From the NCBI GenBank assembly GCA_012513915.1, contig JAAZBG010000073.1, positions 1-38,241 on the forward strand: a stretch of 38,241 bases of DNA. The letters run 5' to 3'. Positions 1 to 8,844 of the stretch are shown in pieces; position 1 is the first letter of the stretch; each line of letters begins with the position of its first letter. The notes under the pieces were generated by a model. That model was given only the letters and a program-made list of their open reading frames with translations. It made no database searches and was not told the DNA's origin. The translations under genes were made by a program, and so were the position numbers. Origin of the DNA: Fibrobacter sp. GTDB taxonomy: Bacteria > Fibrobacterota > Chitinivibrionia > Chitinivibrionales > Chitinispirillaceae.

Positions 1-157
1 CTTGTTACTTGTTACTTGTTACTTGTTACTTGTTACTTGTTACTTGTTACTTGTTACTTGTTACTTGTTACTTGTTACTTGTTACTTGCTACTTGTTACT
101 TGTTACTTGTTACTTGCTACTTGCTACTTGCTACTTGCTACTTGCTACTTGCTACTG
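1..157. repeat. Heptanucleotide tandem array (TTGTTAC / TTGCTAC)
   Basis: About 22 head-to-tail copies of a 7-bp unit, mostly TTGTTAC at the left and TTGCTAC at the right. The array begins at or before the window edge and ends 40 bp beyond the stop codon of the HAD gene on the minus strand. Because 7 is not a multiple of 3, all three forward frames stay open and encode a meaningless LLVTCYL repeat; on the minus strand the unit (GTAACAA/GTAGCAA) gives stops in every frame. Related arrays lie at 17814-17999 and 24223-24319. Confidence 0.95.
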
Positions 158-197
158 GATCAGCTAATCCTGACAAATCAATGTACGATAGTATTTA

Positions 198-842
198 TCA
201 TACCGCCATAAAATCAAATCTATCAAGAGAATCAATCTGCCATGTTGCTCTGCTCAGATCCAGATGTTTTGTCAGGCTGCACCCGACCGCAACGCATCTG
301 AGGCCAGCTGTTGTTGCGGACAGAATCCCCATTGGAGCATCTTCAACGGCAATACTGTTCTCCGGTAAGGCACCAAGTCTGTTTACTGCGGTCAGATAGG
401 GTTCAGGCTCAGGTTTATGCGTCGAAGTATCCTCACGGCATACCAGTGTTTTAAAATAATGCTCCAACCCCATTCTATTCAGATGATCTGCAACCCATTT
501 TCTGCTCGAACTTGAAGCCACTGCACAGGGAATATTCATGTCGTTTGCAGCTTGCAGGGTTTTTATTACGCCCGGAAGCGGTTCAAGTTTATTAGCTGCA
601 GCCATTTCGATTTTTCTCGCATGAAGTAAAAGTTGTTCCTGATTGATCGGTTTTCCAGTCAGTTCTTCCAGCATTTTATGTGGATCAGCCACTTTGACCG
701 CCCGTCCGATATTTTTTACCCATTCTTCAAGTGGCAGAACCTGATTGTATTCAGAAAACACCGTCTGCCAGGCATCAAAACAGACTTTTTCAGTATCAAT
801 TATCACGCCATCAAAATCAAAAACTATTGCACTAATCACCAT
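198..842 (-). CDS. HAD superfamily hydrolase, beta-phosphoglucomutase/phosphatase-like
   Basis: A 214-residue haloacid-dehalogenase-type enzyme, the normal length for the subfamily with a helical cap after motif I. Motif I is FDFDGVIIDTE with the nucleophile Asp9 and general acid/base Asp11; motif II is the serine run in VASSSSRKW; motif III is the lysine of HKPEPEPY; motif IV is the acidic VEDAP that binds magnesium. These are all intact, so it should be an active cytoplasmic phosphatase or phosphomutase on a small sugar phosphate or similar metabolite; the true substrate cannot be told from sequence. The ATG is preceded by AAGGAA at good spacing. It stands alone on the minus strand, with the heptamer array just downstream of its stop. 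Confidence 0.9.
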   Translation of the reverse strand: MVISAIVFDFDGVIIDTEKVCFDAWQTVFSEYNQVLPLEEWVKNIGRAVKVADPHKMLEELTGKPINQEQLLLHARKIEMAAANKLEPLPGVIKTLQAANDMNIPCAVASSSSRKWVADHLNRMGLEHYFKTLVCREDTSTHKPEPEPYLTAVNRLGALPENSIAVEDAPMGILSATTAGLRCVAVGCSLTKHLDLSRATWQIDSLDRFDFMAV

Positions 843-1024
843 TGTATTCCTTGAATATCTTAGTAAAACTCACACCAAATTTAATCATAAAATAAAATCT
901 GTTTACTGCTTCACCTCTAAAAATCTGTTCTCTATCATTACGGAATGTAAACCTGATGTACCTGTTCCCCTTATAAGTACCTTCATTACTATGCTGTTAT
1001 ATTGGGGTTAAATGCCCCGCCTTT

Positions 1025-1072
1025 GTTCTCCTGAGAGAACATCAATTATTACAATGCTTAGCAAATTGCTAA
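1025..1072. promoter_or_regulatory. Two inverted repeats upstream of the TIGR02147 gene (possible operators)
   Basis: GTTCTC-CTGA-GAGAAC (1025-1040) and TTAGCAA-A-TTGCTAA (1058-1072) are perfect inverted repeats about 70-110 bp before the ATG at 1138. The right arm of the first, inside TGAGAGAACAT (1032-1042), recurs exactly at 1129-1139 and overlaps the start codon. This arrangement fits binding sites for a regulator, possibly autoregulation, but that is inference. The rest of 843-1137 shows no gene. Confidence 0.35.
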
Positions 1073-1137
1073 ATAAATGCTTATATTTTGATTGTGGTTA
1101 AATTTTAATCTCAATAATTAACAGGAATTGAGAGAAC

Positions 1138-1971
1138 ATGGTTAAAGTTTTTGAGTATCAGGATTATCGGGAGTATCTGAAAGCGTATTACGAGGACCAG
1201 AAGGCTACGACTAAATCTTTTTCGTACCGGTTATTCTCTAAAAAGGCCAATATTAATACGTCGTCATTTCTATACCATGTTATACAAGGCAAAAAAAATT
1301 TAACGAAAAACAGTATAATAAACGTGTCAAGGGCTATCGGACACACCAGGGATGAATCTGAATATTTTGAAAATCTGGTGTTTTTCAATCAGGCAAAAAC
1401 AATTGTTGAGAAAACCCATTACTATAGTAAACTCATCGAAATAAAACGCCCTATAAATATTGAGAGTATTGAAAAAAGTAAGTATGAGTTTTATAAAGAG
1501 TGGTACCACAGTGTTCTGCGTGAAGCGGTTAGTTTCTTCAAATTTAATGAAGATTACACCGCACTTGGCAAGTTTCTTATACCTCAGATAAGTGAAAAAG
1601 ATGCGAAAAGCTCCGTACAGCTTCTTGAAAAACTCGAATTTATCATACGTGATGAACATGGGGGTTACAAACAGACTAACAATCTTATTAATGCAAAGCC
1701 TAATCCGATTGAAGCATTAATAGCTCAAACACACCAGATTAAGATGGCTGAACTTGGAATAAAGGCATACGACTCAACAGCGATCCACGAGCGATTGTCG
1801 ACATCAACAACATTTTCAATTTCAGAAAAGACATACCGTCTAATTTTGTTAAAGGCCAGAGAGTTTCGCAGAGATGTAATGGAACTGGCCAAGATTGATA
1901 ATGATCCGGAGCGCGTCTATCAGATGAATATCAACTTATTCCCGGTTTCCCGGAGTGTTAAAAATGTATAG
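1138..1971 (+). CDS. TIGR02147 family protein
   Basis: A 277-residue protein with the recognisable family pattern: an N-terminal FEYQDYREYLKAYYEDQK segment, the SYRLFSKKANI...SSFLYHVIQGKKNLT region that looks like a helix-turn-helix, and the C-terminal end YQMNINLFPVSR typical of the family. TIGR02147 members form a large paralogous set in Fibrobacter and relatives; their function is not established, but the N-terminal part suggests DNA binding. No signal peptide or membrane segment is seen. The 3' end overlaps the start of the next gene by 8 bp (with the ATG at 1964), so the two are translationally linked. Inverted repeats lie upstream. A regulator of the adjacent lipoprotein is a reasonable guess. 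Confidence 0.85.
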   Translation: MVKVFEYQDYREYLKAYYEDQKATTKSFSYRLFSKKANINTSSFLYHVIQGKKNLTKNSIINVSRAIGHTRDESEYFENLVFFNQAKTIVEKTHYYSKLIEIKRPINIESIEKSKYEFYKEWYHSVLREAVSFFKFNEDYTALGKFLIPQISEKDAKSSVQLLEKLEFIIRDEHGGYKQTNNLINAKPNPIEALIAQTHQIKMAELGIKAYDSTAIHERLSTSTTFSISEKTYRLILLKAREFRRDVMELAKIDNDPERVYQMNINLFPVSRSVKNV

Positions 1972-3115
1972 TAAACTATTATTGCCAGCATTTATCGGTG
2001 TTTTATTCCTTATGTTTGTCAATTGTACTTCATCAGGGAATAGTAACATTGCCGGCGGTGCGTCAGATCTTGAAATCAGTGCTTGTGCTATTGCTGGTAA
2101 AGCGGTTGATGTTTATGGTAATGTTCTCATTGGTGCCCGAGTAACATTACGCCCGTCAGATTATCTGAGTGGTGATAGCATAGCTGGGGGCTCTTTAAGA
2201 AAATTCGCAGATGCAGTTACCGATATGTTTGGTAATTTCAGGATTGATTCCATTGATACAGGGAGTTATTCAATTGAGATTAACTTTAATGATAGTATCG
2301 GAACAATGTCGTATGTTGCTATCTCTCAAAGAGACAGAGTCAAATCACTTGCAACAATAAATCTTCTCCCCCTGGCAACCATTTCAGGCAGTATTGATAT
2401 CAGCAAGAATTCTATTTATGTCAATTATAGTTATATCAAGATAATCGGGCTTGAAAGAAATGTAAAACCCGACAGTACAGGTTTTTACTCTGTAAGAGTA
2501 CCTTCAGGAAGACATCATTTGTACTTCCAGAATGACTCATCAGAACTGATCATTCATCTTGGACCTGGAGAACCAAAAACTGTTGATATCAGAATCAGAG
2601 ATAATCGCAAGCCAAATGATCCGCTTACAAATGATAGTATCATACTTAGAGCGCTGCTGGACTCACTTGACATATCGCAAAGTGCATTTGATTCAGTTTC
2701 ACGTTTTGACTATGGGAAACTGATATTACTGGACTTATCCAAAAGAGGACTTCAGCGTGTCGATATGCACCTTATACGTTTTCCTCGTCTTCGTCAGTTA
2801 TATCTTAACGACAATAAATTAGGAGACACCTTTAATCTTTCTCCTGATCTTTCACGGGAACTCGAAAGACTGGATCTAAAAAATAATAACATCATAAAAA
2901 TTTCAAACAACATTTCATCACTGAATAGTCTTCAATTTCTTGATCTGTCATTTAACAGGCTAACAACACTGCCACCATCCATAACGAGTTTGCGTCTGTA
3001 CACATTTGACATTTCATATAATGCGATTGATAGTACTATATTGTCAATAGATCAGATCAATTGGCTCAACGCCAACGATCCGGACTGGAGCAGTACGCAA
3101 AACAAGACTCAGTGA
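1964..3115 (+). CDS. Lipoprotein with carboxypeptidase-regulatory-like domain and leucine-rich repeats
   Basis: About 383 residues. I chose the ATG at 1964, which has GGAG at 1952-1955, over the GTG at 1955. The N-terminus is a lipoprotein signal (hydrophobic LLLPAFIGVLFLMFVNC, loose lipobox, Cys about residue 21). Then comes a beta-sandwich carboxypeptidase-regulatory-like segment (about 40-110: GKAVDVYGNVLIGARVTL ... DMFGNFRIDSIDTGSY), a second similar stretch, and five or so leucine-rich repeats near 245-370 (RLRQLYLNDNKL, LERLDLKNNNI, LQFLDLSFNRLTTLP). It is probably an envelope-anchored binding or adhesion protein. It overlaps the TIGR02147 gene upstream. No partner or ligand can be inferred. 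Confidence 0.8.
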   Translation: MYSKLLLPAFIGVLFLMFVNCTSSGNSNIAGGASDLEISACAIAGKAVDVYGNVLIGARVTLRPSDYLSGDSIAGGSLRKFADAVTDMFGNFRIDSIDTGSYSIEINFNDSIGTMSYVAISQRDRVKSLATINLLPLATISGSIDISKNSIYVNYSYIKIIGLERNVKPDSTGFYSVRVPSGRHHLYFQNDSSELIIHLGPGEPKTVDIRIRDNRKPNDPLTNDSIILRALLDSLDISQSAFDSVSRFDYGKLILLDLSKRGLQRVDMHLIRFPRLRQLYLNDNKLGDTFNLSPDLSRELERLDLKNNNIIKISNNISSLNSLQFLDLSFNRLTTLPPSITSLRLYTFDISYNAIDSTILSIDQINWLNANDPDWSSTQNKTQ

Positions 3116-3257
3116 TACAAACTGACATTCAGGTACCAGCTATCAGCTTTATAAATATTTTGTAAAGTATAGCTACGGCTTTTCTAAAAAAATGGAAAAA
3201 TATTATTTCTGACATATATCCGGTGTCCATCCCACCGCACTACCTTAGGAGGGTACA

Positions 3258-4340
3258 ATGGAAGAATGGAAAAAACAGGTTAGAGACTCTATCACAACTC
3301 CTCAAAAAGTTGCAGATATACTATCTATCAGCTGCGAAGAGATTTCTAAGGTTCATAACGAGTTTCCTCTTAGAATTACTCCTTATTATCTGAATCTTAT
3401 TGAGGAAAAGGACGATCCGATCTGGAAACAGGCAATACCTGACATACAGGAATTATACGGAAGCGGTTTTGATGATCCTTTACATGAAGAACATGATAGC
3501 CCGGTCAAAGGAATCACTCACCGGTATCCCGACCGTGTCCTGTTCTATGTCAGTCCATTCTGTGCCATGTATTGCAGATTTTGTACCCGTAAAAGAAAAG
3601 TAAGCGACCCTCAGTCTGTAAAAGAAACTGATTTACTCAATGGAATTAGTTATATCAAGCGGCACACGGAGATCCGTGATGTTATTGTGAGCGGTGGAGA
3701 TCCTTTTCTTCTTCAGGATGAAACAATTGATTTTATACTTGGTCAATTGCGTGCAATTCCCCATATTGAGATTATTCGAATAGGAACACGTACACCGGTA
3801 ACACTTCCTCACCGGATTACACCATCATTGTGTACTATTTTAAAAAAGTATCATCCTCTTTTTATCAACACACACTTTAATCATCCCAAAGATATTACCC
3901 CCGAGTCAAAAGAAGCATGCCGTATGCTTGCAGATTCGGGAATACCACTGGGAAACCAGTCTGTTCTTTTAAAAGGTGTCAATGATGATCCTGTGGTAAT
4001 GAAAGTACTGCTTCACAAACTGCTTCAGATAAGGGTCAGACCGTATTACATTTATCAGGCTGACCTTGTAACGGGTACAGAACACTTCCGCACGACTGTT
4101 CAGAAAGGTCTTGAGATTATCCAAAACTTGCGCGGACATACATCCGGTCTTGCTGTTCCTCATTATGTAATCGATGCACCTAATGGTGGAGGGAAGATTG
4201 CACTTATCCCCAATCCTGTTGTTGAACATAACGATGATGAAATTGTGCTAAGAAATTATGAAAAGAATCTTTACAGGTACCCATCATCGACCTGCCTTCA
4301 GGAATCGAATTGCAGTATGGCGTTTGCAGATTCCGAATAA
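3258..4340 (+). CDS. kamA: Lysine 2,3-aminomutase (radical SAM, PLP)
   Basis: A 360-residue cytoplasmic radical-SAM enzyme converting L-alpha-lysine to L-beta-lysine. The SAM cluster motif is Cys102-x3-Cys106-x2-Cys109 (FCAMYCRFCTRKRK); VSGGDP follows; the PLP lysine is Lys313 in DAPNGGGKIAL. Asp269 (YQADLVTG) and Asp306 (IDAPNGGG) match the two aspartates that hold the lysine epsilon-amino group in characterised lysine aminomutases and are changed in glutamate 2,3-aminomutase, so lysine is the likely substrate. The usual EpmB sequence features are absent, arguing against a purely EF-P role. AGGAGGG lies just before the ATG. The next gene, 154 bp downstream on the same strand, is a poly-lysine-synthetase-like protein, which suggests the beta-lysine feeds polymer synthesis. 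Osmolyte (N-acetyl-beta-lysine) use is an alternative, but no ablB-type acetyltransferase is adjacent. Confidence 0.9.
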   Translation: MEEWKKQVRDSITTPQKVADILSISCEEISKVHNEFPLRITPYYLNLIEEKDDPIWKQAIPDIQELYGSGFDDPLHEEHDSPVKGITHRYPDRVLFYVSPFCAMYCRFCTRKRKVSDPQSVKETDLLNGISYIKRHTEIRDVIVSGGDPFLLQDETIDFILGQLRAIPHIEIIRIGTRTPVTLPHRITPSLCTILKKYHPLFINTHFNHPKDITPESKEACRMLADSGIPLGNQSVLLKGVNDDPVVMKVLLHKLLQIRVRPYYIYQADLVTGTEHFRTTVQKGLEIIQNLRGHTSGLAVPHYVIDAPNGGGKIALIPNPVVEHNDDEIVLRNYEKNLYRYPSSTCLQESNCSMAFADSE

Positions 4341-4494
4341 CACATTGTAACAATCGCGGTGATTACAATCTGCTTGTTGCTACTCAGATTGATTACCTGT
4401 CAAACAATCGGGATGGCAATTTTTACAGCATCTGATTTGCCCCCGTTAAAGTGTATTTTGCGATAAACGGCATTGATTTACATAAGGAGTATTC

Positions 4495-7400
4495 ATGGTA
4501 GGAGCAGTACGGTATCTGCATCAGTTTTTTGAGCAGCAGGCAGATATTCGTCCCGATGCAACAGCACTCATCGGGATGAAACATTCATATTCATATATTG
4601 AAATGGAAAAATATACAAACCAGATCGCCCATTATCTCAGGCAGCATGGTGTTGTTGCTGGAGCTATGGTAGGTTTATTCTTTAACAGATCAGAACTTCC
4701 GATTTTAGCAATGCTTGGAATATTGAAAGCCGGTGCAGGATATGTACCCATAGATCCAGCCTATCCACAGGACCGTATTGAACATATCATCGCGGACGCA
4801 TCAATTAAGGTAGTCCTCTCTGAGTCTGAACTTTTAACACAAATGGCCGGAGCATTTGAAGGACCGATACTGCTTCTTGACAAAATTACCGACATTATAA
4901 AAGCGTTACCCGATAACAGGCTTGATCCTGAGCAGATTAGTTTAAACGATGAATATTTAAGCTATATTATTTACACATCAGGAAGCACCGGTAAACCAAA
5001 AGGTGTAATGTGTGAACATCGGAACATTGTTAACTTTGTCAACGCATTTAAAAAAGTATGCACTATGTCAGATAAAGACCGGGTATATCAGGGTTTCTCA
5101 TTCGGTTTTGATGGTTCAGTTGAGGAAATATGGATGGCTTACGCAAACGGTGCCGTTCTTATAACCGGCAGTAATGATATGTCGAAATTTGCATCGGAAA
5201 CTGCACAGTATCTCACGACACAGAATATAACGTACTTTTCTACGGTTCCCACTTTTTTATCAATGATTAAAGAGGATCTTCCAACTGTTAAAACACTGGT
5301 TGTCAGCGGTGAGGCCTGCCCTCAGGAACTTGTTGATAAATGGGCTACTGGGAATCGCAGAATGCTCAATGTTTACGGACCGACAGAATGTACCGTCAAT
5401 ACAACTGCCGCAGAATGCCGTGCTGGTAAACCGGTAACGATTGGTTATCCACTTGATTGTTATGACACGTTTATCCTTGATGATAAACTACAGCCGGTTA
5501 AAGAAGGTGAACAGGGTGAACTGTATATCGGTGGTCCGACACTATCACGTGGCTATATGAATCTGAAAGAAATGACCGAAAAGGCATTTATTCCGCGTCC
5601 TGACCATATCAAGACGAATTCATCAAGAATTTACAAAACAGGAGACCTTGTTTCACTATCGCCTGAAAAGGAACTTTTCTTCTATGGCCGTATAGATCTT
5701 CAGGTAAAAATACGCGGTTACCGTATTGAACTTTCGGAAATTGAAGCAGTACTTCGTGAACATCCATCGATACACGCATCAGCAGTAAAACCATTTCATA
5801 CCAATGGTATGACAGAACTCGCTGCGTATGTTGTATTGTCGAAAGGGGTTACGGAACTCAATCGGGATGAAGTCATCGACATTTTAAAACGGAAACTTCC
5901 GGTATACATGATACCATCACACCTTGATGTCATTGACGAAATGCCAACACTTACCAGCGGCAAAACAGATCGTAAACGATTACCGGAACCAAAGACCGCT
6001 CTGGTAAAAATAAACCGGATTATTGTTGAACCGCAGACAGAGTCCGAACAGGAACTCGCAAAGATCTGGAATGAAATTTTCAAACTCCCATCAATCAGTG
6101 TTGAAGATGATTTCTTTACAGATCTTGGCGGATATTCTCTTATTGCAGCACAGGTTGTATCTGAATTACGTAAGACGAAAAATACCGATGTTGCCATACG
6201 GGATATATATCAGCATTCATCGATTCGTAAACTTGGTACCTATCTTGACACCAAAGAACTACCGGCTGTTAAAGAACAAACTTCTCATAAAAAAAGGAAA
6301 AAAAGCAGTGATGTCTTTAAAAAAGTATCACCGCTAACACGCTTGACATGTATAGGTCTGCAGGGTCTTTCAGTTTTTGGATTTTGTGGAATAACGTCAA
6401 CATTAATATATTTGTCAATTCTTTTTTACAAAGCTATTCAAAAAGGTCAGTTATCCCATGAAGGTATCGCTGTTATTTCAGTAATTATATTTCTATCAAT
6501 GTTTCCACTATCACTTCTCTGCGGTGTCGCTGCAAAATGGCTAATTATAGGAAGGATTAAAACAGGGCAGTTCCCGATATACAGCATGTATTATTTTCGA
6601 TGGTGGCTATTTACACGCATTCAACGTATGACCGGTGCTCCATTTCTTGCCGGAACACCGCTTATGAATTGGTACCTCCGGTTTATGGGTGCGAAAGTTG
6701 GTAAAAATTGCATAATCAATACCGCGACGTTTTCAATTTTCGATCATGTAACGATAGGTGATAATACATCAATAGGTTTCGAAACGCAGATTCCCGGATA
6801 TATTGTCGAGGATGGTTATCTTAAAATCGGTAGTGTTGATATTGGTAACAATTGTTTTCTCGGTATTCAGTCATCGGTGGGTATCAATACAGTCCTTGGG
6901 GACAATGTTGCACTTGATGATCAATCGATGATTCCTGATGGTGAAAAAGTAAGGCCGGGAGAAGGACGACGGGGATCTCCCGCTCAAAAAGCCAGTGTGA
7001 TAGTCCCGGATCTTAAGGGCAAAAAGGAGATACGTGGCAATTCCTTCTTTGCAGGCATTGCAGCAATGTGTTCTATTTACTTTGTGGAACTCTTTGTACT
7101 TATCGCAGCCCTTCCCAGTGCGGGAATCTTCTACCTCGCATTTCAGAAGGATGACTGGCTGTGGTGGCTATCAATGATTCTTATCGCTATTCCGCTCTTT
7201 GAGACATCATACTGGCTTTGCATGATTTTTGTTAAGCATTTACTGATTGGCAAGATTAAACCTGGAATCATTCCTGTAAACAGCTTATCGTATTACAGAA
7301 AATGGGTTATTGACAGTTTGATAAATATGAGTCGTCTGATAACACTACCTCTTTACACGACGCTTTATATACTTCCATTTCTCCGAATGCTTGGCGTAAA

Positions 7401-8427
7401 GATCGGTAAACGGGCGGAATTATCAGTACTCTCCTATTTCTCACCCGACCTTACCGAGATCGGACCTGAAAGTTTCTTTGCTGATGGTTCAATTGTCGGA
7501 GGGTTGAAATTTTACAAAGGATACTGTCAGATTGCAGCAAATAAAGTCGGTAAAAGGAGTTTTATTGGAAACAGTGCAGTAGTACCGATGGGAAAAAATG
7601 TCGGAGATAATTGCCTTATCGGTGTACTCTCATCACCACCTGAAAATAAGGATTTCACACCGGATAACACTGAGTGGCTTGGCAGCCCGCCATTCCAGCT
7701 TCCACACCGTAAAAAAGTTGAGGGATTCACTGATACGGTCATTTTCAAACCTACAGCAGGGCTTGTGCTATTGCGCCTTATAATTGATGGTTTACGGATT
7801 GCCATTCCAAGTTTCCTTGAAATAGCAAGTATTGTCTCTCTTGTCTATCTTACCAATTACGCAGTAACGCATTATTCCGGAGCCAAGCTCGCACTCCTGC
7901 TGCCATCAATAGGTTTGGGTATCCTCATCGCTACAATGATCGGTGTTGCAATAGTAAAAAATGTGCTTATAGGTGTTTACAAACCTGTAATTAAACCATT
8001 ATGGTCACCATATGTATGGCTTAACGAAGCGGTAAATGGCGTGTATGAATCAGTCGCCGCTCCGATACTGACACCACTGCTTGGCACACCGTTCTTTGCC
8101 ATGTTCATGCGATTATTAGGAGTAAAGATAGGCAAAAATGTATTTATTGAAACACCACTTTTTGGAGAATTTGATCTTGTGGAAATCGGTGATAATTCAG
8201 CACTCAATGTTGATGTTATTGTTCAGAACCATCTCTTTGAAGATCGCATTTTCAAATCATCCTATTTAAAGATCGGTAACAATTGCACACTTGGCAATAT
8301 GGCAGTTATACTCTATGATACAGAAATGCATGATGGATCATCGATAAGTGCACACTCTTTATTGATGAAAGGGGAAACCATTCCGACGGATTCGCATTGG
8401 GAGGGTATCCCGATCCGGAGAAAGTAA
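4495..8427 (+). CDS. Pls-type single-module NRPS (epsilon-poly-lysine synthetase-like)
   Basis: At 1310 residues it has nearly the same length and the same layout as Streptomyces epsilon-poly-L-lysine synthetase. Adenylation domain, 1-500: YTSGSTGKPKG (about 160), FGFDGSVEE (203), YGPTE, YKTGDLV, GRIDLQVKIRGYR, and the A10 lysine Lys490. Carrier domain, about 510-590: LGGYSL with the phosphopantetheine serine Ser548. Then three repeats of paired membrane segments followed by a left-handed beta-helix (hexapeptide) domain: about 615-840, 850-1085 and 1090-1310, the NRPS terminal-domain family (TIGR02353). No condensation or thioesterase domain is present; in Pls the C-terminal domains couple monomers iteratively. 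It should be an inner-membrane enzyme making a homopoly(amino acid). AAGGAG precedes the ATG. The kamA neighbour points to beta-lysine as monomer (inference). Confidence 0.9.
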   Translation: MVGAVRYLHQFFEQQADIRPDATALIGMKHSYSYIEMEKYTNQIAHYLRQHGVVAGAMVGLFFNRSELPILAMLGILKAGAGYVPIDPAYPQDRIEHIIADASIKVVLSESELLTQMAGAFEGPILLLDKITDIIKALPDNRLDPEQISLNDEYLSYIIYTSGSTGKPKGVMCEHRNIVNFVNAFKKVCTMSDKDRVYQGFSFGFDGSVEEIWMAYANGAVLITGSNDMSKFASETAQYLTTQNITYFSTVPTFLSMIKEDLPTVKTLVVSGEACPQELVDKWATGNRRMLNVYGPTECTVNTTAAECRAGKPVTIGYPLDCYDTFILDDKLQPVKEGEQGELYIGGPTLSRGYMNLKEMTEKAFIPRPDHIKTNSSRIYKTGDLVSLSPEKELFFYGRIDLQVKIRGYRIELSEIEAVLREHPSIHASAVKPFHTNGMTELAAYVVLSKGVTELNRDEVIDILKRKLPVYMIPSHLDVIDEMPTLTSGKTDRKRLPEPKTALVKINRIIVEPQTESEQELAKIWNEIFKLPSISVEDDFFTDLGGYSLIAAQVVSELRKTKNTDVAIRDIYQHSSIRKLGTYLDTKELPAVKEQTSHKKRKKSSDVFKKVSPLTRLTCIGLQGLSVFGFCGITSTLIYLSILFYKAIQKGQLSHEGIAVISVIIFLSMFPLSLLCGVAAKWLIIGRIKTGQFPIYSMYYFRWWLFTRIQRMTGAPFLAGTPLMNWYLRFMGAKVGKNCIINTATFSIFDHVTIGDNTSIGFETQIPGYIVEDGYLKIGSVDIGNNCFLGIQSSVGINTVLGDNVALDDQSMIPDGEKVRPGEGRRGSPAQKASVIVPDLKGKKEIRGNSFFAGIAAMCSIYFVELFVLIAALPSAGIFYLAFQKDDWLWWLSMILIAIPLFETSYWLCMIFVKHLLIGKIKPGIIPVNSLSYYRKWVIDSLINMSRLITLPLYTTLYILPFLRMLGVKIGKRAELSVLSYFSPDLTEIGPESFFADGSIVGGLKFYKGYCQIAANKVGKRSFIGNSAVVPMGKNVGDNCLIGVLSSPPENKDFTPDNTEWLGSPPFQLPHRKKVEGFTDTVIFKPTAGLVLLRLIIDGLRIAIPSFLEIASIVSLVYLTNYAVTHYSGAKLALLLPSIGLGILIATMIGVAIVKNVLIGVYKPVIKPLWSPYVWLNEAVNGVYESVAAPILTPLLGTPFFAMFMRLLGVKIGKNVFIETPLFGEFDLVEIGDNSALNVDVIVQNHLFEDRIFKSSYLKIGNNCTLGNMAVILYDTEMHDGSSISAHSLLMKGETIPTDSHWEGIPIRRK

Positions 8428-8524
8428 ACTTTATGGGATCGTCTGGAGAATTTGTGGTTAGAAAAGCCAGTTTACATTACTTTGTTTTGTGATTCTTTAA
8501 TGGTTATGGTTTAATTTATTTTTT

Positions 8525-8588
8525 GTCCCGGAGGGACAATATATTTATAGAAAATGTGCAACAAATAAAAAACTTGTCCCGTAGGGAC
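8525..8588. repeat. REP-like palindrome doublet (GTCCC-GGA-GGGAC ... GTCCC-GTA-GGGAC)
   Basis: Two 13-bp palindromes (8525-8537 and 8576-8588) separated by an AT-rich spacer that begins AATATATTTATAGAAAATG. It has the same organisation as the doublets at 8667-8734 and 19116-19182. It lies in the 417-bp gap between the synthetase and the acyltransferase genes, where I see no gene. Confidence 0.8.
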
Positions 8589-8666
8589 AGTATATTAATA
8601 CACGCTTAATTGCATGACAAACATGTTTGCACAGATCTATCTTGCGTGTTGTACAATAAACATATC

Positions 8667-8734
8667 GTCCCTATGGGACTCGGATTCTTTTTGTTTTCAT
8701 ACACATTCTATAAATATTTGATCCCGATGGGATC
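8667..8734. repeat. REP-like palindrome doublet, inverted copy
   Basis: GTCCCTATGGGAC (8667-8679) and GATCCCGATGGGATC (8720-8734). Read on the minus strand it closely matches 19116-19182: palindrome, AAATATTTATAGAATG, a variable spacer, AATCCGA, then the second palindrome, with total length equal to within one or two bases. Confidence 0.85.
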
Positions 8735-8844
8735 AGGTAAAAATCAGATACAGCATACTATATGAAATCTGTATATCTTCTTTTACAAAATATCATAGTT
8801 AATGTTAATGAGAGTTATATAGATCAACAGAAGGGGATATTTCA

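Noticed and set aside
2..399. Two open frames of 69 and 127 codons on the plus strand
   Set aside because: They consist of the heptamer array read in different frames plus antisense of the HAD gene; no coding character.
3258..4340. EF-P lysyl-modification enzyme EpmB instead of lysine 2,3-aminomutase
   Set aside because: The protein keeps both lysine-binding aspartates and the DAPNGGGK motif of true lysine aminomutases, and no epmA or efp gene is adjacent.
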